Counted from the first letter of the stretch, positions 1 to 9,273 are shown. The stretch: DNA of 34,497 bases from Candidatus Desulfovibrio gallistercoris (GCA_019118745.1 DWYJ01000084.1:1-34497), one strand, 5' to 3'. The notes: generated by a model from the letters alone, not told the origin. Numbers and translations: made by a program.

Positions 1-85
1 GGGGAAGGGATGGGGGGCTTGGGGGGAAGGGGAACCCCTCCCGCGCCGGCGGAGGGGTTCCCCTTCCCCCCAATAAATCGTTTAG
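1..85 (+). repeat. R1 dispersed hairpin element, copy A (left end cut by window edge)
   Basis: The tract has the R1 flank (a GGGGAAGGGATGGGGGGCTT-type run) followed by a hairpin with perfect 21-bp arms at 21-41 and 51-71 and a 9-nt loop. The same layout recurs at 2420, 6094, 17230 and 19285. The hairpin lies 10 bases beyond the stop of the minus-strand peptidase gene, so it may act as its terminator or 3' stabiliser, although no long U run follows. Confidence 0.8.
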
Positions 86-981
86 TGCGCGGACATGTCC
101 GGGGAGAGGGTCTCTCCCCCGGCATCGGGAGCCTGCGATGTCGTGCGGGCCTTGCAGAGGATCTCCGGGCGGTATTCAAAATGCATGATGTCGTATTCAT
201 GCCATTTGCCGCCCCAGACAAAGCCTTCGGCCTCAAAGGCCGCCACGATGGCTCCGGGATAGGAGGCTTGCAGGGGATGTGGGAAAACGCGGCTCCATCG
301 CCAGTACGGAGCCTTGCGCGGGCTGAGGTCGATGGCGATACCGAAGGAATGCGGGCTGAGGCGGCCGTTCTCTCCGGCGATGCCGCGCCAGTGGAAGCCC
401 CCGGCGCTTTTGAGGTAGGCCTGCAAATGCGGCTGACCGGCGACGGTCGGAGCAAGGCGTGCCTCCACGCGCTGCAGGGCGGCCAAGGCCTGCGCTTCCA
501 TACGCACGGTCTGCCCGAAAAACGTCCCTGTCCTGAGGCGGGGCCGGATGGCCGCCGCCGAACCGCCATACAGCGTCCTGAGCAACGCATAGGATCGCCG
601 GCGCCCCGGTGAGACGCCCGGCGGCGTGGCCGGGCGCTGAGGGTCCAGAGGATAGGGCTGGGCCATGCTGGCCCGTACGTCCACATCCCATTGTCCGGCG
701 GCAAAGGGCTGCCCTCCGTCATAGAGCACGCGCCTGCCGTCGGCCAGTTCCAGCCAGAGACGGCCTGCCTCATCCGCCCGCAGGCCATGCAGCTGCGGAT
801 AGGCCTGGCGCAGGCACTGCCAGTCCTCCAGCAGCGCCCCCTGCGGGAAGACGGCATCCGCGTCCGTGGGTTCCGCGGGAAGGGAAGCCGCGGGCCGGGA
901 AGCCTCCTCAGCCCTGAGGGGAACGGGGACTGCGGCCAGCAGCGGCAGCAAAAACAGGACGATATGGAGAAAGCGACACAT
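82..981 (-). CDS. Exported M15-family D-Ala-D-Ala carboxypeptidase-like protein
   Basis: The 299-residue protein begins with a signal peptide (hydrophobic residues about 5-22, likely cleavage after LRA at 24), so it should act in the periplasm. The C-terminal half carries the zinc-peptidase pattern of the M15 (VanY/extensin-like) family: H211 and D218 in SPHSFGIAIDLS, then H261, D264 and H267 in WHEYDIMHFEY. These are the expected zinc ligands and catalytic acid. The family trims peptidoglycan peptides; the exact substrate here is not known. The start is chosen because it gives a complete signal peptide. A GGAG lies only two bases before the ATG, too close for a normal ribosome site, and the promoter geometry suggests a leaderless message. 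It diverges from the mtaB-like gene with 61 bases between the two starts. Confidence 0.8.
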   Translation of the reverse strand: MCRFLHIVLFLLPLLAAVPVPLRAEEASRPAASLPAEPTDADAVFPQGALLEDWQCLRQAYPQLHGLRADEAGRLWLELADGRRVLYDGGQPFAAGQWDVDVRASMAQPYPLDPQRPATPPGVSPGRRRSYALLRTLYGGSAAAIRPRLRTGTFFGQTVRMEAQALAALQRVEARLAPTVAGQPHLQAYLKSAGGFHWRGIAGENGRLSPHSFGIAIDLSPRKAPYWRWSRVFPHPLQASYPGAIVAAFEAEGFVWGGKWHEYDIMHFEYRPEILCKARTTSQAPDAGGETLSPDMSAH

Positions 982-987
982 TTCTCC

Positions 988-1015
988 AGCCTATCCGGCT
1001 GCGGCAACTTGTCAA
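988..1015 (-). promoter_or_regulatory. Predicted promoter of the M15 peptidase gene
   Basis: On the minus strand there is a perfect -35 TTGACA (1015-1010), a 16-base spacer and TAGGCT (993-988) as -10. The ATG follows after 6 bases. The -35 overlaps that of the divergent gene, because TTGTCAA at 1009-1015 reads TTGACAA on the other strand. Confidence 0.5.
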
Positions 1016-1037
1016 GCGCCCGGCCATTGCCTACAAC
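1009..1037 (+). promoter_or_regulatory. Predicted promoter of the mtaB-like gene
   Basis: TTGTCA (1009-1014), a 17-base spacer and TACAAC (1032-1037) form a good sigma70-type match. Only 5 bases separate the -10 from the ATG at 1043, so transcription probably begins at or next to the start codon. Confidence 0.5.
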
Positions 1038-1042
1038 ACGGC

Positions 1043-2419
1043 ATGAGCACATGGAAATTTCATCTGCTGACCTTCGGCTGCAAGGTCAATCAATACGAAA
1101 GTCAGTCCCTGCGCGAAGCCTGGCAACGTCAGGGCGGCGAGGAATGCGACGACCCGGCCGCGGCGGACATCGTCTGTGTCAACAGCTGCGCCATCACCGC
1201 AAAAGGCGAACGTGACGCACGCGCGGCCCTGCTGCGCTTGCGGCGCACCGCTCCGCAGGCGAGGCTCATCCTGACCGGCTGCGCCGCCCAGCTGCCCGGC
1301 GTGCTTGAGCCGGTACGCCGTCGCGGCGAACAGCAACCGCAGCCCACGGCGGACTGCATCATCCCGCAGGCGCGCAAGGCGCAGCTGCTGCATGCTCTGC
1401 TCCCCTCCCTGACGGACGGCGGCCGGCAGGCCCCGCAAGCGGCGGCTAACGCGGCACAGACGTTCCCGCCCTTTGCCATCGACGGCTTCCGGCGCGCCCG
1501 CCCGGTGCTCAAGGTGCAGGACGGCTGCGAACACCGCTGCACGTACTGCATCGTCCCCCTCACACGCGGCCGTTGCCGCAGCCGCGAACCGCAGGCCGTG
1601 CTGGACGAGGCCCGCCGCCTGTTGCGGGGCGGGCATGCCGAGCTCATGATCTCCGGCATCAACCTGCGCCAGTATGGCCGCGACAGGCCCGACTACGGGG
1701 ACTTCTGGTCCCTGCTCACCTGGCTGGACCGGGAACTTGCGCCGGAATTTGCCGGGAAGGCGCGCCTGCGGATCAGTTCGCTGGAACCGGGCCAGCTCGA
1801 TGCCCGCGGCGTGGACAGCCTGCTTTCCTGCCGCCTTGTCTGCCCACATCTGCACATCTCCCTGCAACACGCCTCGCCGCAGGTGCTGCGGCGCATGGGC
1901 CGGGGGCATTACCGGGCCGAGTCCCTGCAGGAGGCCGTGCGGGCGCTCTCCGCGCAATGGCCCGTCATGGGGCTGGGGGCGGACATCATCCTCGGCTTTC
2001 CGGGCGAGACAGAGGCGGATGTGGACTGCCTGCTGGACTTCGTGGCGGCCACACCCTTTTCCTACGCGCATGTTTTCCCCTACTCCGCCCGTCCCGGTAC
2101 GGCGGCGGCAGGCTTTGCCGGACACATCCCGCCGCAGGAGAAACAGGAACGTGCCCGCCGGGTACGCGAAGCCGTGGCCCGGCAGCAGGAGGCTTTTCGC
2201 CGGGCGCAACTTGCCCAGCCCGACATGCTGCTGGCGGCGGATGTGGCGGATGGCGAGGGAAGACAAGGGGGACAGGCCATTCGGGGCGTCAACGAGTTCT
2301 ACGTGCCCTGCCGCCTGGTGACGCCTCCCGCAGGTCTGCCCCTGTCGGGACTTGTGCCTGTCCGCCCGACGGGTCTTGACGCCGCCGGTCTGCTGGTGGA
2401 ACCGGTCGGGACGCCCTAG
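1043..2419 (+). CDS. mtaB: MtaB-type tRNA methylthiotransferase (radical SAM)
   Basis: The 458-residue protein belongs to the methylthiotransferase family, which adds a methylthio group to modified adenosine 37 of tRNA using two iron-sulfur clusters. The N-terminal UPF0004-type domain has its three cluster cysteines at C13 (in LLTFGCKVNQ), C49 (VNSCA) and C80 (LTGCAAQ). The radical SAM motif CEHRCTYC supplies C162, C166 and C169. The FGCKVNQYES opening is typical of the MtaB branch (threonylcarbamoyl-adenosine substrate) rather than MiaB or RimO. The frame is open upstream to 866, but homology starts at 1043 and a promoter lies just before it. There is no Shine-Dalgarno sequence before the ATG. 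The family assignment is firm; the MtaB sub-branch is inferred from the N-terminal motif. Confidence 0.87.
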   Translation: MSTWKFHLLTFGCKVNQYESQSLREAWQRQGGEECDDPAAADIVCVNSCAITAKGERDARAALLRLRRTAPQARLILTGCAAQLPGVLEPVRRRGEQQPQPTADCIIPQARKAQLLHALLPSLTDGGRQAPQAAANAAQTFPPFAIDGFRRARPVLKVQDGCEHRCTYCIVPLTRGRCRSREPQAVLDEARRLLRGGHAELMISGINLRQYGRDRPDYGDFWSLLTWLDRELAPEFAGKARLRISSLEPGQLDARGVDSLLSCRLVCPHLHISLQHASPQVLRRMGRGHYRAESLQEAVRALSAQWPVMGLGADIILGFPGETEADVDCLLDFVAATPFSYAHVFPYSARPGTAAAGFAGHIPPQEKQERARRVREAVARQQEAFRRAQLAQPDMLLAADVADGEGRQGGQAIRGVNEFYVPCRLVTPPAGLPLSGLVPVRPTGLDAAGLLVEPVGTP

Positions 2420-2617
2420 GACCTGTTAACACTAATTTTACAAATAATTTCAGCACACAAGCTACGAAGCTCGTACACACTCCGCTTGCCTTTGGGGCGG
2501 AGCGCCTCGTGGCCCTGACTCTTCCCCTGATAAAAGCGCGCTGGGGAAGGGATGGGGGGCTTGGGGGGAAGGGGAACACCGCCCGCGCTAGGCGCGGGGT
2601 TCCCCTTTCCCCCAAAC
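2420..2617 (+). repeat. R1 dispersed hairpin element, copy B (full length)
   Basis: It starts right after the mtaB stop with GACCTGTTAAC, runs through an AT-rich module (about 2430-2450) and a variable stretch, then the conserved flank (CCCCTGATAAAAGCGCGCTG) and a G-rich/C-rich hairpin ending near 2617. The reverse complement of 6094-6317 aligns along the whole length. It sits between two convergent genes (mtaB and recJ), where a bidirectional terminator would be useful. Confidence 0.85.
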
Positions 2618-2641
2618 AAACAAGCAGAGATGTAAAGAAAC

Positions 2642-4366
2642 TCAGGCGACGGGCTTCCAGTCCTTGATGGAGATGTCCACCGAGGCTATGCCGTTGTAGG
2701 TATCGATGCGCGGGGTGTAGGCCAGGCGCACGCGGCTGCCCACGCAGGAGGGCGGGAACTCTTCTCCCAGTCGCCAGGCTTTGGCCGTCAGCGTGACCCC
2801 GGAAAGAGTATCCTGCACCTTGAGCAGGGCATGTTCACGGTTCATGCCCAGCGGGCGGCGTTCCTTGATGACCAGTTCCGGCGAGGCAAAGACGGGTTCC
2901 GCATTGCCGGGGCCGAAGGGCTGGAGCAGTTCCAGCTCCTTGAGGAAACAGAGGTCCCCGGCAGTGGCGAAATCCAGTTCGCGTTCCAGCAGGAGGCTGG
3001 GGATGAGCGGCTCCGGCCCGAGCACCTTTTCCGCCGCCTGTTCAAAGTCCCGGCGGAAGTCTTCCAGATGTTCCAGCTCCAGACGGACGCCCGCCGCCAG
3101 CTTATGCCCGCCGAAGCGCAGCAGATGGGCCGAGGCCTGGCCGAGGCCTTCATAAAGGTCGAACTCCCGGATGGAACGCCCGGAGCCCTTGACCGCCCCC
3201 TGATCCTCACAAAGGATGATGGTGGGCCGGTAGAATTCCTCCACGATCTTGGAGGCCACGATGCCCACGATGCCCGGATGCCAGTCCGCCCCGTAGAGGA
3301 CAAGCCCGGCGCGGGGCCGCACGGCCAGCAGCTCCAGCGCCTGCTGCCGGGCCTCCTGCACCATGCGCTCTTCTTCCTGCTGGCGTTCGCTGTTGAGGGC
3401 GTCCAGCTCGCGCGCCAGCGCTGCGGCTTCCAGATGATCCCGGCTGCGCAGCAGGTCGAGCGCCACGCGTCCGTGCCCCATGCGCCCCGCGGCATTGATG
3501 CGCGGCGCCAGACGGAACACCACCTGCCCGGCGCTGAGACGGGCCGCGGCGTCAAACTTGCTGACGACCTTGAGTGCCGCCATGCCCGGCCGTGTGGTCA
3601 TGGCCAGACGCTGCAACCCGCCGCGCACGAGGATGCGGTTCTGTCCGGTAAGGCGCATGACGTCGGCAAGGGTACCCAGCGCCACCAGATCCAGCACATC
3701 ATCCATGCGGAAACGCTTGCCCGTCTGCGCGGCCAGGCGGGCATTGACCGCCGCCATGAGGAAGAAGGCCACGCCCACGCCCGCCAGATGCGGACAGGGG
3801 CAGGCGCTCTCCTCCATGAGGCGCGGATTGCAGATAGCATTGGCCGCGGGCAGTTCATCCGGCGGCAGATGGTGGTCGGAGATGATGACCGTCATGCCCA
3901 GTTCGCGGGCGCGGGCAATGGGCTCCACATCGGAAATGCCGCAGTCCACGGTCAGCAGCACGCCGCAGCCTGCGGCGGCAAGAGCTTCTATGCCCGCCGT
4001 ATTGAGGCCGTAGCCCTCGCTGCGCCGGTCGGGGATGTGGCTGACGGCCTCCACGCCATGATGCTCCAGCACGTCCAGCACCAGAGCGGTGGACGTGATG
4101 CCGTCCACATCGTAATCCCCCCAGACGGCCAGCTTTTTGCCGGCCAGCAGGGCCTCGCTCAGGAGCGCGGCGGCGTCGGGCAGCTGCGGCCAGTCCTGTG
4201 GCGGCGTCAGCTGCTGCAGGCGCGAGGAAAGAAAGGCGTCGATGCTTTCACGACAGGTAAAGCCGCGCCGCCAGAGCACGTCCAGCAGCAGCGGCGAGAT
4301 GGAGAGCGCCTCGGCCCAGTCCGGGCACGGGCTTTCCGGCGGCTGACGGAAAAGCCAGTTCTTCAT
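2642..4366 (-). CDS. recJ: Single-stranded-DNA-specific exonuclease RecJ
   Basis: The 574-residue protein matches RecJ, the 5'-3' single-strand DNA exonuclease of recombination and mismatch repair. It has the DHH-phosphoesterase motifs: GDYDVDG at 83-89, TVDCG near 139-143 and SDHH with DHH at 164-166. Further on come the [11 protein letters not shown] motif and the DHHA1-type region (FGGHKLAAG). The C-terminal third carries the usual oligonucleotide-binding region. The length is normal for the family. Its ATG overlaps the TGA of the TPR gene by 4 bases (ATGA at 4366-4363), so it is translationally coupled and probably the last gene of the minus-strand run. Confidence 0.95.
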   Translation of the reverse strand: MKNWLFRQPPESPCPDWAEALSISPLLLDVLWRRGFTCRESIDAFLSSRLQQLTPPQDWPQLPDAAALLSEALLAGKKLAVWGDYDVDGITSTALVLDVLEHHGVEAVSHIPDRRSEGYGLNTAGIEALAAAGCGVLLTVDCGISDVEPIARARELGMTVIISDHHLPPDELPAANAICNPRLMEESACPCPHLAGVGVAFFLMAAVNARLAAQTGKRFRMDDVLDLVALGTLADVMRLTGQNRILVRGGLQRLAMTTRPGMAALKVVSKFDAAARLSAGQVVFRLAPRINAAGRMGHGRVALDLLRSRDHLEAAALARELDALNSERQQEEERMVQEARQQALELLAVRPRAGLVLYGADWHPGIVGIVASKIVEEFYRPTIILCEDQGAVKGSGRSIREFDLYEGLGQASAHLLRFGGHKLAAGVRLELEHLEDFRRDFEQAAEKVLGPEPLIPSLLLERELDFATAGDLCFLKELELLQPFGPGNAEPVFASPELVIKERRPLGMNREHALLKVQDTLSGVTLTAKAWRLGEEFPPSCVGSRVRLAYTPRIDTYNGIASVDISIKDWKPVA

Positions 4367-5373
4367 GCCGTGGTGTCGATGAAGGGATCCGGCGATGCAG
4401 ACGCCGCAGCAGCGGGTGCGGATGCCGGAGCGGCAGCCGGGGCCGGTCCCTCCTCTGCCGGCGAGAGGTCGTCCGGCATGTCTGCCGGAGCGGCGCCGCT
4501 TTCTCCGCCGGCGGCGGACGGCGCGGCAGGCGCTGCCGCAGGGGCCGGGGCGGCCGTCTTGGACGCGGCGATGGCCTGCTTGACGTCTTCCATCTTGCCG
4601 GACGGGATCAGATTCTTCTGGATGAGCCAGCTCATGAACTTCAGCGACTGCTCATGGCGCGGCGCAAGGCGCAGGGCTTCCAGCAGATAGTCCACGCAGC
4701 CGTCCATATCCTTGGATTCCAGCAGCACGCGCGCCATGTTCATGTTCAGGTTCTCGTCCTTGGGCGAGAGCTGCAGGGCGCGAGCATAGTATTCGCGGGA
4801 TTCGGCAAGCATCTTGTTCTTGCGCAGGTTGATGCCGAACTCGTTGAAAAGATGTTTGTGCTGCGGTTCAAAGGCCGCATCCAGCTTGACGAGGCGCTCG
4901 AAGATGTCCTGCGCCTTGCTGGCGTCGCCGCGCTCAAGGTAGGTGAGGCCGATGCCGAAATTGGCCCGCACATTGTCTTCGTCCACCTTGAGGGCGCGGG
5001 AATACTCGTATTCCGCCGCAAAGGTCTCGCCGCTTTCCCGGTATCTGTCCCCCTGACGGACGGAATACTGGAGTTCCTGCATCTTGGGATACACGGAATT
5101 CATGTAGAATTCCGGCTCCGGCGAAAATTTGTTGATCAGGTCCTCCATGCTGATCTTGCGCTTGGGACCGCTGGGGACATAGTTGGTGTTGAGCGGCTGA
5201 CACTCGATCTCGTTGCCGTGCTGCTCCACGAACCAGAACGTTTTCTGCACGGTCTTGCGGGTGGTGGTGCCTGTACCGACCTTGCGGATCTCCTGCGTGG
5301 AAAAGACGCCGCGTACTTCCGGCTGCTGCTGCGGACGCGGGGCGCCGGCCTGGGGAGCTGTGGGTTGAGACAT
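4363..5373 (-). CDS. TPR-repeat protein of unknown function
   Basis: The 336-residue protein has no signal peptide. Residues about 1-105 form a domain I cannot assign (it includes [20 protein letters not shown]). Residues about 110-240 contain three to four tetratricopeptide repeats, for example the segments around [20 protein letters not shown] and [20 protein letters not shown]. From about 270 the tail is a low-complexity Ala/Pro-rich linker. TPRs mediate protein-protein contacts, so an adaptor role is likely, but the partner cannot be read from the sequence. The start is supported by GGAG 7 bases upstream. It lies 11 bases after pyrF and overlaps recJ by 4, so all three are probably co-transcribed. 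Confidence 0.8.
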   Translation of the reverse strand: MSQPTAPQAGAPRPQQQPEVRGVFSTQEIRKVGTGTTTRKTVQKTFWFVEQHGNEIECQPLNTNYVPSGPKRKISMEDLINKFSPEPEFYMNSVYPKMQELQYSVRQGDRYRESGETFAAEYEYSRALKVDEDNVRANFGIGLTYLERGDASKAQDIFERLVKLDAAFEPQHKHLFNEFGINLRKNKMLAESREYYARALQLSPKDENLNMNMARVLLESKDMDGCVDYLLEALRLAPRHEQSLKFMSWLIQKNLIPSGKMEDVKQAIAASKTAAPAPAAAPAAPSAAGGESGAAPADMPDDLSPAEEGPAPAAAPASAPAAAASASPDPFIDTTA

Positions 5374-5384
5374 GGAAACTCCGT

Positions 5385-6068
5385 CTAGCAGGTATGCATT
5401 TCGTCGAGGATGGCGTGGGCGGCCGCCAGCGGATCAGCCGCACGGGTAATGGGCCGGCCCACCACAAGATAGTCCGCACCAGCCGCCACGGCGGCGGCAG
5501 GCGTCATGATGCGGCATTGATCGTCCGCGCTGGCGGTCGCCGGACGAATACCCGGACACAGGCAGCGCAGCCGCGGATGCCGCGCCTTGACGGCGGCCGC
5601 CTCCTGCCCGGAACAGACGATGCCGTCCAGCTGCCAGCTGTCGGCCATACCGGCAAGCTCTCCGGCGAAATCCGCCGGTGCCTGCGTGATGCCCGGCATC
5701 TGCCCCGGCCCGAAGCTCGTCAGCACGGTAACGCCGAAGACCAGCGGCGGCCGCTCGCAGGCGGCGGCGGCGGCCACTGCCTCACGGCACATGCGCTCCC
5801 CGCCCTGGGTATGGATGGTCAGCAGTTCCGCCCCGCTCTGCGCCGCGGCTTTGACAGCCTGGGCCACCGTGTTCGGGATGTCGTAAAATTTCAAATCCAG
5901 AAAAACATGAAAGCCCATCTCCCGCAACTGCGTCAGCACTGCGGGCCCGGCAAGACAAAAGAGCTCCATGCCCACCTTGCACCACGGGGCCACGCCGCGC
6001 AGCTGCCGCGCCAGCGCAAGCGCGCTGTCGGCATCGGGAAAGTCCAGAGCTACCACCAGTTCGGCCAT
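5385..6068 (-). CDS. pyrF: Orotidine 5'-phosphate decarboxylase
   Basis: The 227-residue protein catalyses the last step of UMP synthesis (OMP to UMP). The catalytic DxKxxD motif is present as D58, K60 and D63 in FLDLKFYDIPNT. The N-terminal VVALDF strand and the C-terminal phosphate-binding YLVVGRPIT segment are as expected. The open frame continues upstream to 6185, but that extension is only translated R1 repeat. The true start at 6068 has AGAGGA about 5 bases upstream and begins the family homology. It probably belongs with the TPR gene and recJ; the R1 element separates it from gmk. Confidence 0.93.
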   Translation of the reverse strand: MAELVVALDFPDADSALALARQLRGVAPWCKVGMELFCLAGPAVLTQLREMGFHVFLDLKFYDIPNTVAQAVKAAAQSGAELLTIHTQGGERMCREAVAAAAACERPPLVFGVTVLTSFGPGQMPGITQAPADFAGELAGMADSWQLDGIVCSGQEAAAVKARHPRLRCLCPGIRPATASADDQCRIMTPAAAVAAGADYLVVGRPITRAADPLAAAHAILDEMHTC

Positions 6069-6093
6069 GCGTTCCTCTCTTGCCCGCGCACAG

Positions 6094-6317
6094 GGCCTGT
6101 TAACACTATTTATTGCCTGTTTGGGGGGAAGGGAAACCCCTCCGCCGGCGCGGGAGCGGGTTTCCCTTCCCCCCAAGCCCCCCATCCCTTCCCCAGCGCG
6201 CTTTTATCAGGGGAAAAGCAGGGACGAGGGGCGTATTGCCCGTCAGGGCAGGCGGAATATGTACATCCGACTTTCTGTGTCTATTGAAATAATTAGTAAA
6301 ATTTGCGTTAACAGGCC
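6094..6317 (-). repeat. R1 dispersed hairpin element, copy C, with 11-bp terminal inverted repeats
   Basis: This copy is inverted relative to copy B. The ends are GGCCTGTTAAC (6094-6104) and GTTAACAGGCC (6307-6317), a perfect 11-bp inverted repeat 224 bp apart. The hairpin has arms 6123-6139 and 6158-6174 (17 bp perfect, plus TT/AA outside). The right end touches the gmk stop codon (6318-6320). The size and ends resemble a miniature inverted-repeat element, but no obvious target duplication is seen. Confidence 0.85.
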
Positions 6318-6935
6318 TTAGTCCAGCCGCCCCTGTTCCAGCGCCCGCACGAGATCCGGCCGGCAGAGCGGGCGCAGGGTCGCGGCGATATAGGCGGCCC
6401 GCAGCCGGGCGTAGGCCTCGTCCACATCGTCATTGACGATCAGGTAATCATACCACGGCGCTTCACGCAGTTCCGTACAGGCATTGCGCAGGCGGCGGGC
6501 AATGGTCTCCTCGCTGTCCAGGCCGCGGCCGTGCAGGCGTTTTTCCAGTTCCGCCATGCTGGGCGGCAGGATGAAGAGGAATACCGCCTCCCCCAGGCTT
6601 TCCTTCATCTGGCGCGCGCCCTGCACGTCGATGTCGAAAAGCACGTCCTGTCCCTGCTCCAGCATCCGGCGCAAGGGTTCCAGCGGCGTGCCGTACAGAT
6701 TGCCGTGCACCTCGGCCCATTCGGCGAAATACCCGGCCGCGCGCTGCTCCTCGAAGCGGTCGCGCGTCCAGAAATGGTAGTCCTTCCCATCACATTCACC
6801 GGCGCGCGGCGTGCGCGTCGTACAGGAGATGGAATAGCCGAAATGAGGGAATTCCTCCCGCAGACGGCTGATGAGCGTTGTCTTGCCTGCGCCGGAAGGC
6901 GCGCTGATGACCAGCGCGATACCGTGTCGCTTCAT
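6318..6935 (-). CDS. gmk: Guanylate kinase
   Basis: The 205-residue protein phosphorylates GMP to GDP with ATP. The P-loop [10 protein letters not shown] is at residues 11-20, followed by the GMP-binding segment [21 protein letters not shown] and the core [12 protein letters not shown]. The length is standard. The ATG overlaps the end of the RemA-like gene by 4 bases (6932-6935), which implies coupled translation. The order yicC, RemA-like, gmk is a recurrent arrangement in bacteria and supports all three calls. Confidence 0.95.
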   Translation of the reverse strand: MKRHGIALVISAPSGAGKTTLISRLREEFPHFGYSISCTTRTPRAGECDGKDYHFWTRDRFEEQRAAGYFAEWAEVHGNLYGTPLEPLRRMLEQGQDVLFDIDVQGARQMKESLGEAVFLFILPPSMAELEKRLHGRGLDSEETIARRLRNACTELREAPWYDYLIVNDDVDEAYARLRAAYIAATLRPLCRPDLVRALEQGRLD

Positions 6936-7189
6936 GATTCATTCCCTTCCTGCGCAAAACGCTGGCTGATGGTCTCCGGCTGGATGGACGAGAGGATGAT
7001 GTGGTTGGAGTCCGTCACGATGATGGAGCGCGTACGGCGTCCCTGCGTGGCGTCCACCAGACGTCCCTCGGCGCGGGCATCCTCCCGCAGGCGGCGCATG
7101 GGCGATGACGCGGGACTGACGATGCTCACCACGCGCCCGGCCAGCACATAATTGCCGAAGCCAATGTTGATCAGTTTTTCCCTGGCCAT
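6932..7189 (-). CDS. RemA-like (DUF370) small regulatory protein
   Basis: The 85-residue protein has the DUF370 pattern: the N-terminal [10 protein letters not shown], then [11 protein letters not shown], and the [20 protein letters not shown] core. Bacillus RemA of this family is a DNA-binding regulator of matrix genes; in proteobacteria its role is mostly unknown. Here it lies between yicC (3 bases away) and gmk (4-base overlap), so it is expressed with RNA- and nucleotide-metabolism genes. No enzyme motif is visible. Confidence 0.85.
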   Translation of the reverse strand: MAREKLINIGFGNYVLAGRVVSIVSPASSPMRRLREDARAEGRLVDATQGRRTRSIIVTDSNHIILSSIQPETISQRFAQEGNES

Positions 7190-7192
7190 GCC

Positions 7193-8074
7193 TTATTCCA
7201 GATTCTGCACCTGTTCCCGGCATTTTTCCAGCTCGTTCTTGAAATCCACCACCATGCGCGAAAGCTGCACGTCCGGCAGTTTGTTGCCGCAGGTATTGAT
7301 CTCCCGGAAACACTCCTGAAGGGTGAAGTCCAGCCGCCGCCCCGCGTCCCTGCCGTCATCCAGCAGCTCGTGCAGGCGCTCCAGATGGGTCTGCAGACGG
7401 GTAAGCTCCTCGCTCACGTCCAGACGGTCGGCCAGCACGGTCACTTCCTGCAAAAAGCGCCCTTCCTCCAGCTCCAGCGCGTGGGCCGCCAGCGCCTCGC
7501 CGATGCGGTCGCGCATCTGGGCAGCCCGCTCTTCCTTGATCTGCGGCGCGCGCTCCATGATGCGTCCCGTCCATTCCTCCATGCGCAGGATGCGGGACTG
7601 CATATCCACGGCAAGGGCATGGCCCTCCTTGCTGCGGGCCTCGTTCCAGTCCTGCAGGGCCAGTTCCAGACCGTTCTCCAGCTGATCGACCAGCTCCTCG
7701 TCCGTATCCTCGCCGCTGTCGCCCCACAGCGGGGACAGGGCCAGCAGGGCATTGTAGTCAGGCCGGTATACGTCGCCCCGCCGCTGGGCAAGGGCCTGCA
7801 GGCTGTCCAGCATGGACGAGGCCGCCGCCATGTCGAAGTTCAGCGGCGGCAGACAGTCCGGGGCGAACTGCAGCTGCAGGCTGATGTCCACCCGTCCGCG
7901 GGAGGCATGCCGCCGGACGACCTTTTCCAGCCGGGGCTCCAGGCTGCGGGCGCAGGCAGGCAGACGCCATTTCAGGTCAAGGTGGCGGCTGTTGACGCTC
8001 TTGACCTCCCACTGCTGGGTGATGCCGCCGTTCTCCACGAGGCAGCGGCCAAAACCGGTCATGCTGAATACCAT
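7193..8074 (-). CDS. yicC: YicC family endoribonuclease-like protein
   Basis: The 293-residue protein begins with the family signature MVFSMTGFG and contains the conserved N-terminal WEVKSVNSRHLDLKWRLP block. It ends with the C-terminal DUF1732-type block around RRLDFTLQECFREINTCGNK. Some YicC proteins are endoribonucleases involved in small-RNA decay; activity is inferred from family only. The frame stays open upstream to 8185, but the SMTGFG motif and a GGGAG 7 bases upstream fix the start at 8074. It is the first gene of the minus-strand run. An 8-bp perfect hairpin (8104-8131) lies just upstream. Confidence 0.9.
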   Translation of the reverse strand: MVFSMTGFGRCLVENGGITQQWEVKSVNSRHLDLKWRLPACARSLEPRLEKVVRRHASRGRVDISLQLQFAPDCLPPLNFDMAAASSMLDSLQALAQRRGDVYRPDYNALLALSPLWGDSGEDTDEELVDQLENGLELALQDWNEARSKEGHALAVDMQSRILRMEEWTGRIMERAPQIKEERAAQMRDRIGEALAAHALELEEGRFLQEVTVLADRLDVSEELTRLQTHLERLHELLDDGRDAGRRLDFTLQECFREINTCGNKLPDVQLSRMVVDFKNELEKCREQVQNLE

Positions 8075-8239
8075 GTACGTGCTCCCAAAGAAAAAGGGCC
8101 TTCGCCGCCGGAAAGGACGGCGACCGGCGGCATTCGCCCGATGGCCCGCGTCAGCATAGGCCATGCCCGAAACGTTTGCAATCATGCGCCCCCGGCAGCC
8201 CGGCTCACGCGCCCGGGGCGTCCCTTTTGCGAAAGGGGC

Positions 8240-8506
8240 TCAAGCGTTCCCGCCCTGCGCCGAGGGGCAGCTCCCCGAACCGCAGGCGCCGCCGCAGCCC
8301 GCAAGGCCCTTGCCCATTTTGGAGGCCAGCGGATGCACCGGCCCGACCTTGAAGGGGAACGCGCCGGTCTTGAGCGGGCTGGGGGCGCTTACCTGACGTT
8401 CGGTCTGTTCGGCGCCGCAGTGCGGACAGGGCGGCACCTCGTCGCCAAACACCAGTTCTTCAAACGTGGCCTTGCACTGGGGACAGTAAAAATCAAACAT
8501 GGGCAT
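8240..8506 (-). CDS. FmdB-type putative zinc-ribbon protein
   Basis: The 88-residue protein opens with the FmdB pattern: MPMFDFYCPQC, a zinc ribbon with C8, C11, C27 and C30 (CPHC). The tail is Gly/Cys-rich. FmdB-type proteins were named from a regulator of formamidase/amidase genes, but the general function is unknown. The first of two close ATGs (8506) is preferred because AGAGG lies 8 bases upstream. A short hairpin (8222-8237, CCCTTTT/AAAGGG type) follows the stop. It is divergent from the DJ-1 gene. Confidence 0.82.
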   Translation of the reverse strand: MPMFDFYCPQCKATFEELVFGDEVPPCPHCGAEQTERQVSAPSPLKTGAFPFKVGPVHPLASKMGKGLAGCGGACGSGSCPSAQGGNA

Positions 8507-8563
8507 AGGTCGTGCCTCTCGGGAAAAATTTCTCTTTCCGGCCTTGCGGCCGCCATGTTGATG

Positions 8564-8593
8564 CTTATATAACCACGAGAAGGGGCAAGGCAA
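8564..8593 (-). promoter_or_regulatory. Predicted promoter of the FmdB-type gene
   Basis: On the minus strand TTGCCT (8593-8588), an 18-base spacer and TATAAG (8569-8564) form a reasonable sigma70-type promoter about 58 bases before the start codon. Confidence 0.45.
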
Positions 8594-8688
8594 GTCGCAA
8601 TCCGCCCCGTCCCTTGCTGCGGAGCGCTCCGGCGAGCCGCCCAGGACGGAAAAAAACCCCTTTGGATCTTTTTTCAGGAGCTTGAACA

Positions 8689-9273
8689 ATGAGCAAAAAA
8701 ATCCTTTTGCTGGCCGGCGATTTTGTGGAAGACTATGAAGTGATGGTACCCTTTCAGATGCTGCTCATGCTGGGCTATGAAGTGCACGCCGTCTGCCCCG
8801 GCAAGAAGGCCGGGGATGTGGTGAAGACCGCCATCCACGATTTTGAGGGCGACCAGACCTATTCCGAAAAGCGCGGCCACAACTTTGCCATCAACTACGA
8901 TTTCGACAAGGTGAACGTGGCCGATTACGTGGGCCTCGTGGTGCCCGGCGGCCGCGCCCCCGAATATCTGCGCCTCAATGCCCGCGTGCTGGACATCGTG
9001 CGCGAATTCGACGCCGCCAAGAAACCCATCGCCGCCATCTGCCACGGCCCGCAGATCCTCGTGTCCGCCGGCGTGCTCAAGGGCAAGACCTGCACCTGCT
9101 ATGCCGCCGTCAAGCCTGACGTGGTCGATGCGGGCGCCACCTGGACCGACAGCAACGAAACGGCCTCCAACGCCGTGGTGTCCGGCCATCTGGTCACGGC
9201 CCCGGCCTGGCCCGCGCATCCGGCCTGGATCGCCGCCTTCGTCAAGCTGCTGGGCGCGCAGATCAGCATCTAG
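8689..9273 (+). CDS. DJ-1/PfpI superfamily protein
   Basis: The 194-residue protein has the class I glutamine-amidotransferase-like fold signature of DJ-1/PfpI. The nucleophile elbow AICHGPQ puts the reactive cysteine at C118 next to H119, the conserved glutamate is E14, and the [13 protein letters not shown] loop is present. Members include proteases, chaperones and glyoxalase/deglycase-like enzymes; the sequence does not decide among them. CAGGAGC lies 7-8 bases before the ATG. The R2 hairpin family begins at the stop codon. Confidence 0.88.
   Translation: MSKKILLLAGDFVEDYEVMVPFQMLLMLGYEVHAVCPGKKAGDVVKTAIHDFEGDQTYSEKRGHNFAINYDFDKVNVADYVGLVVPGGRAPEYLRLNARVLDIVREFDAAKKPIAAICHGPQILVSAGVLKGKTCTCYAAVKPDVVDAGATWTDSNETASNAVVSGHLVTAPAWPAHPAWIAAFVKLLGAQISI

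Noticed and set aside
6069-6185. N-terminal extension of PyrF
   Set aside because: The extension is translated R1 repeat (Gly/Arg-rich), and AGAGGA with family homology places the start at 6068.
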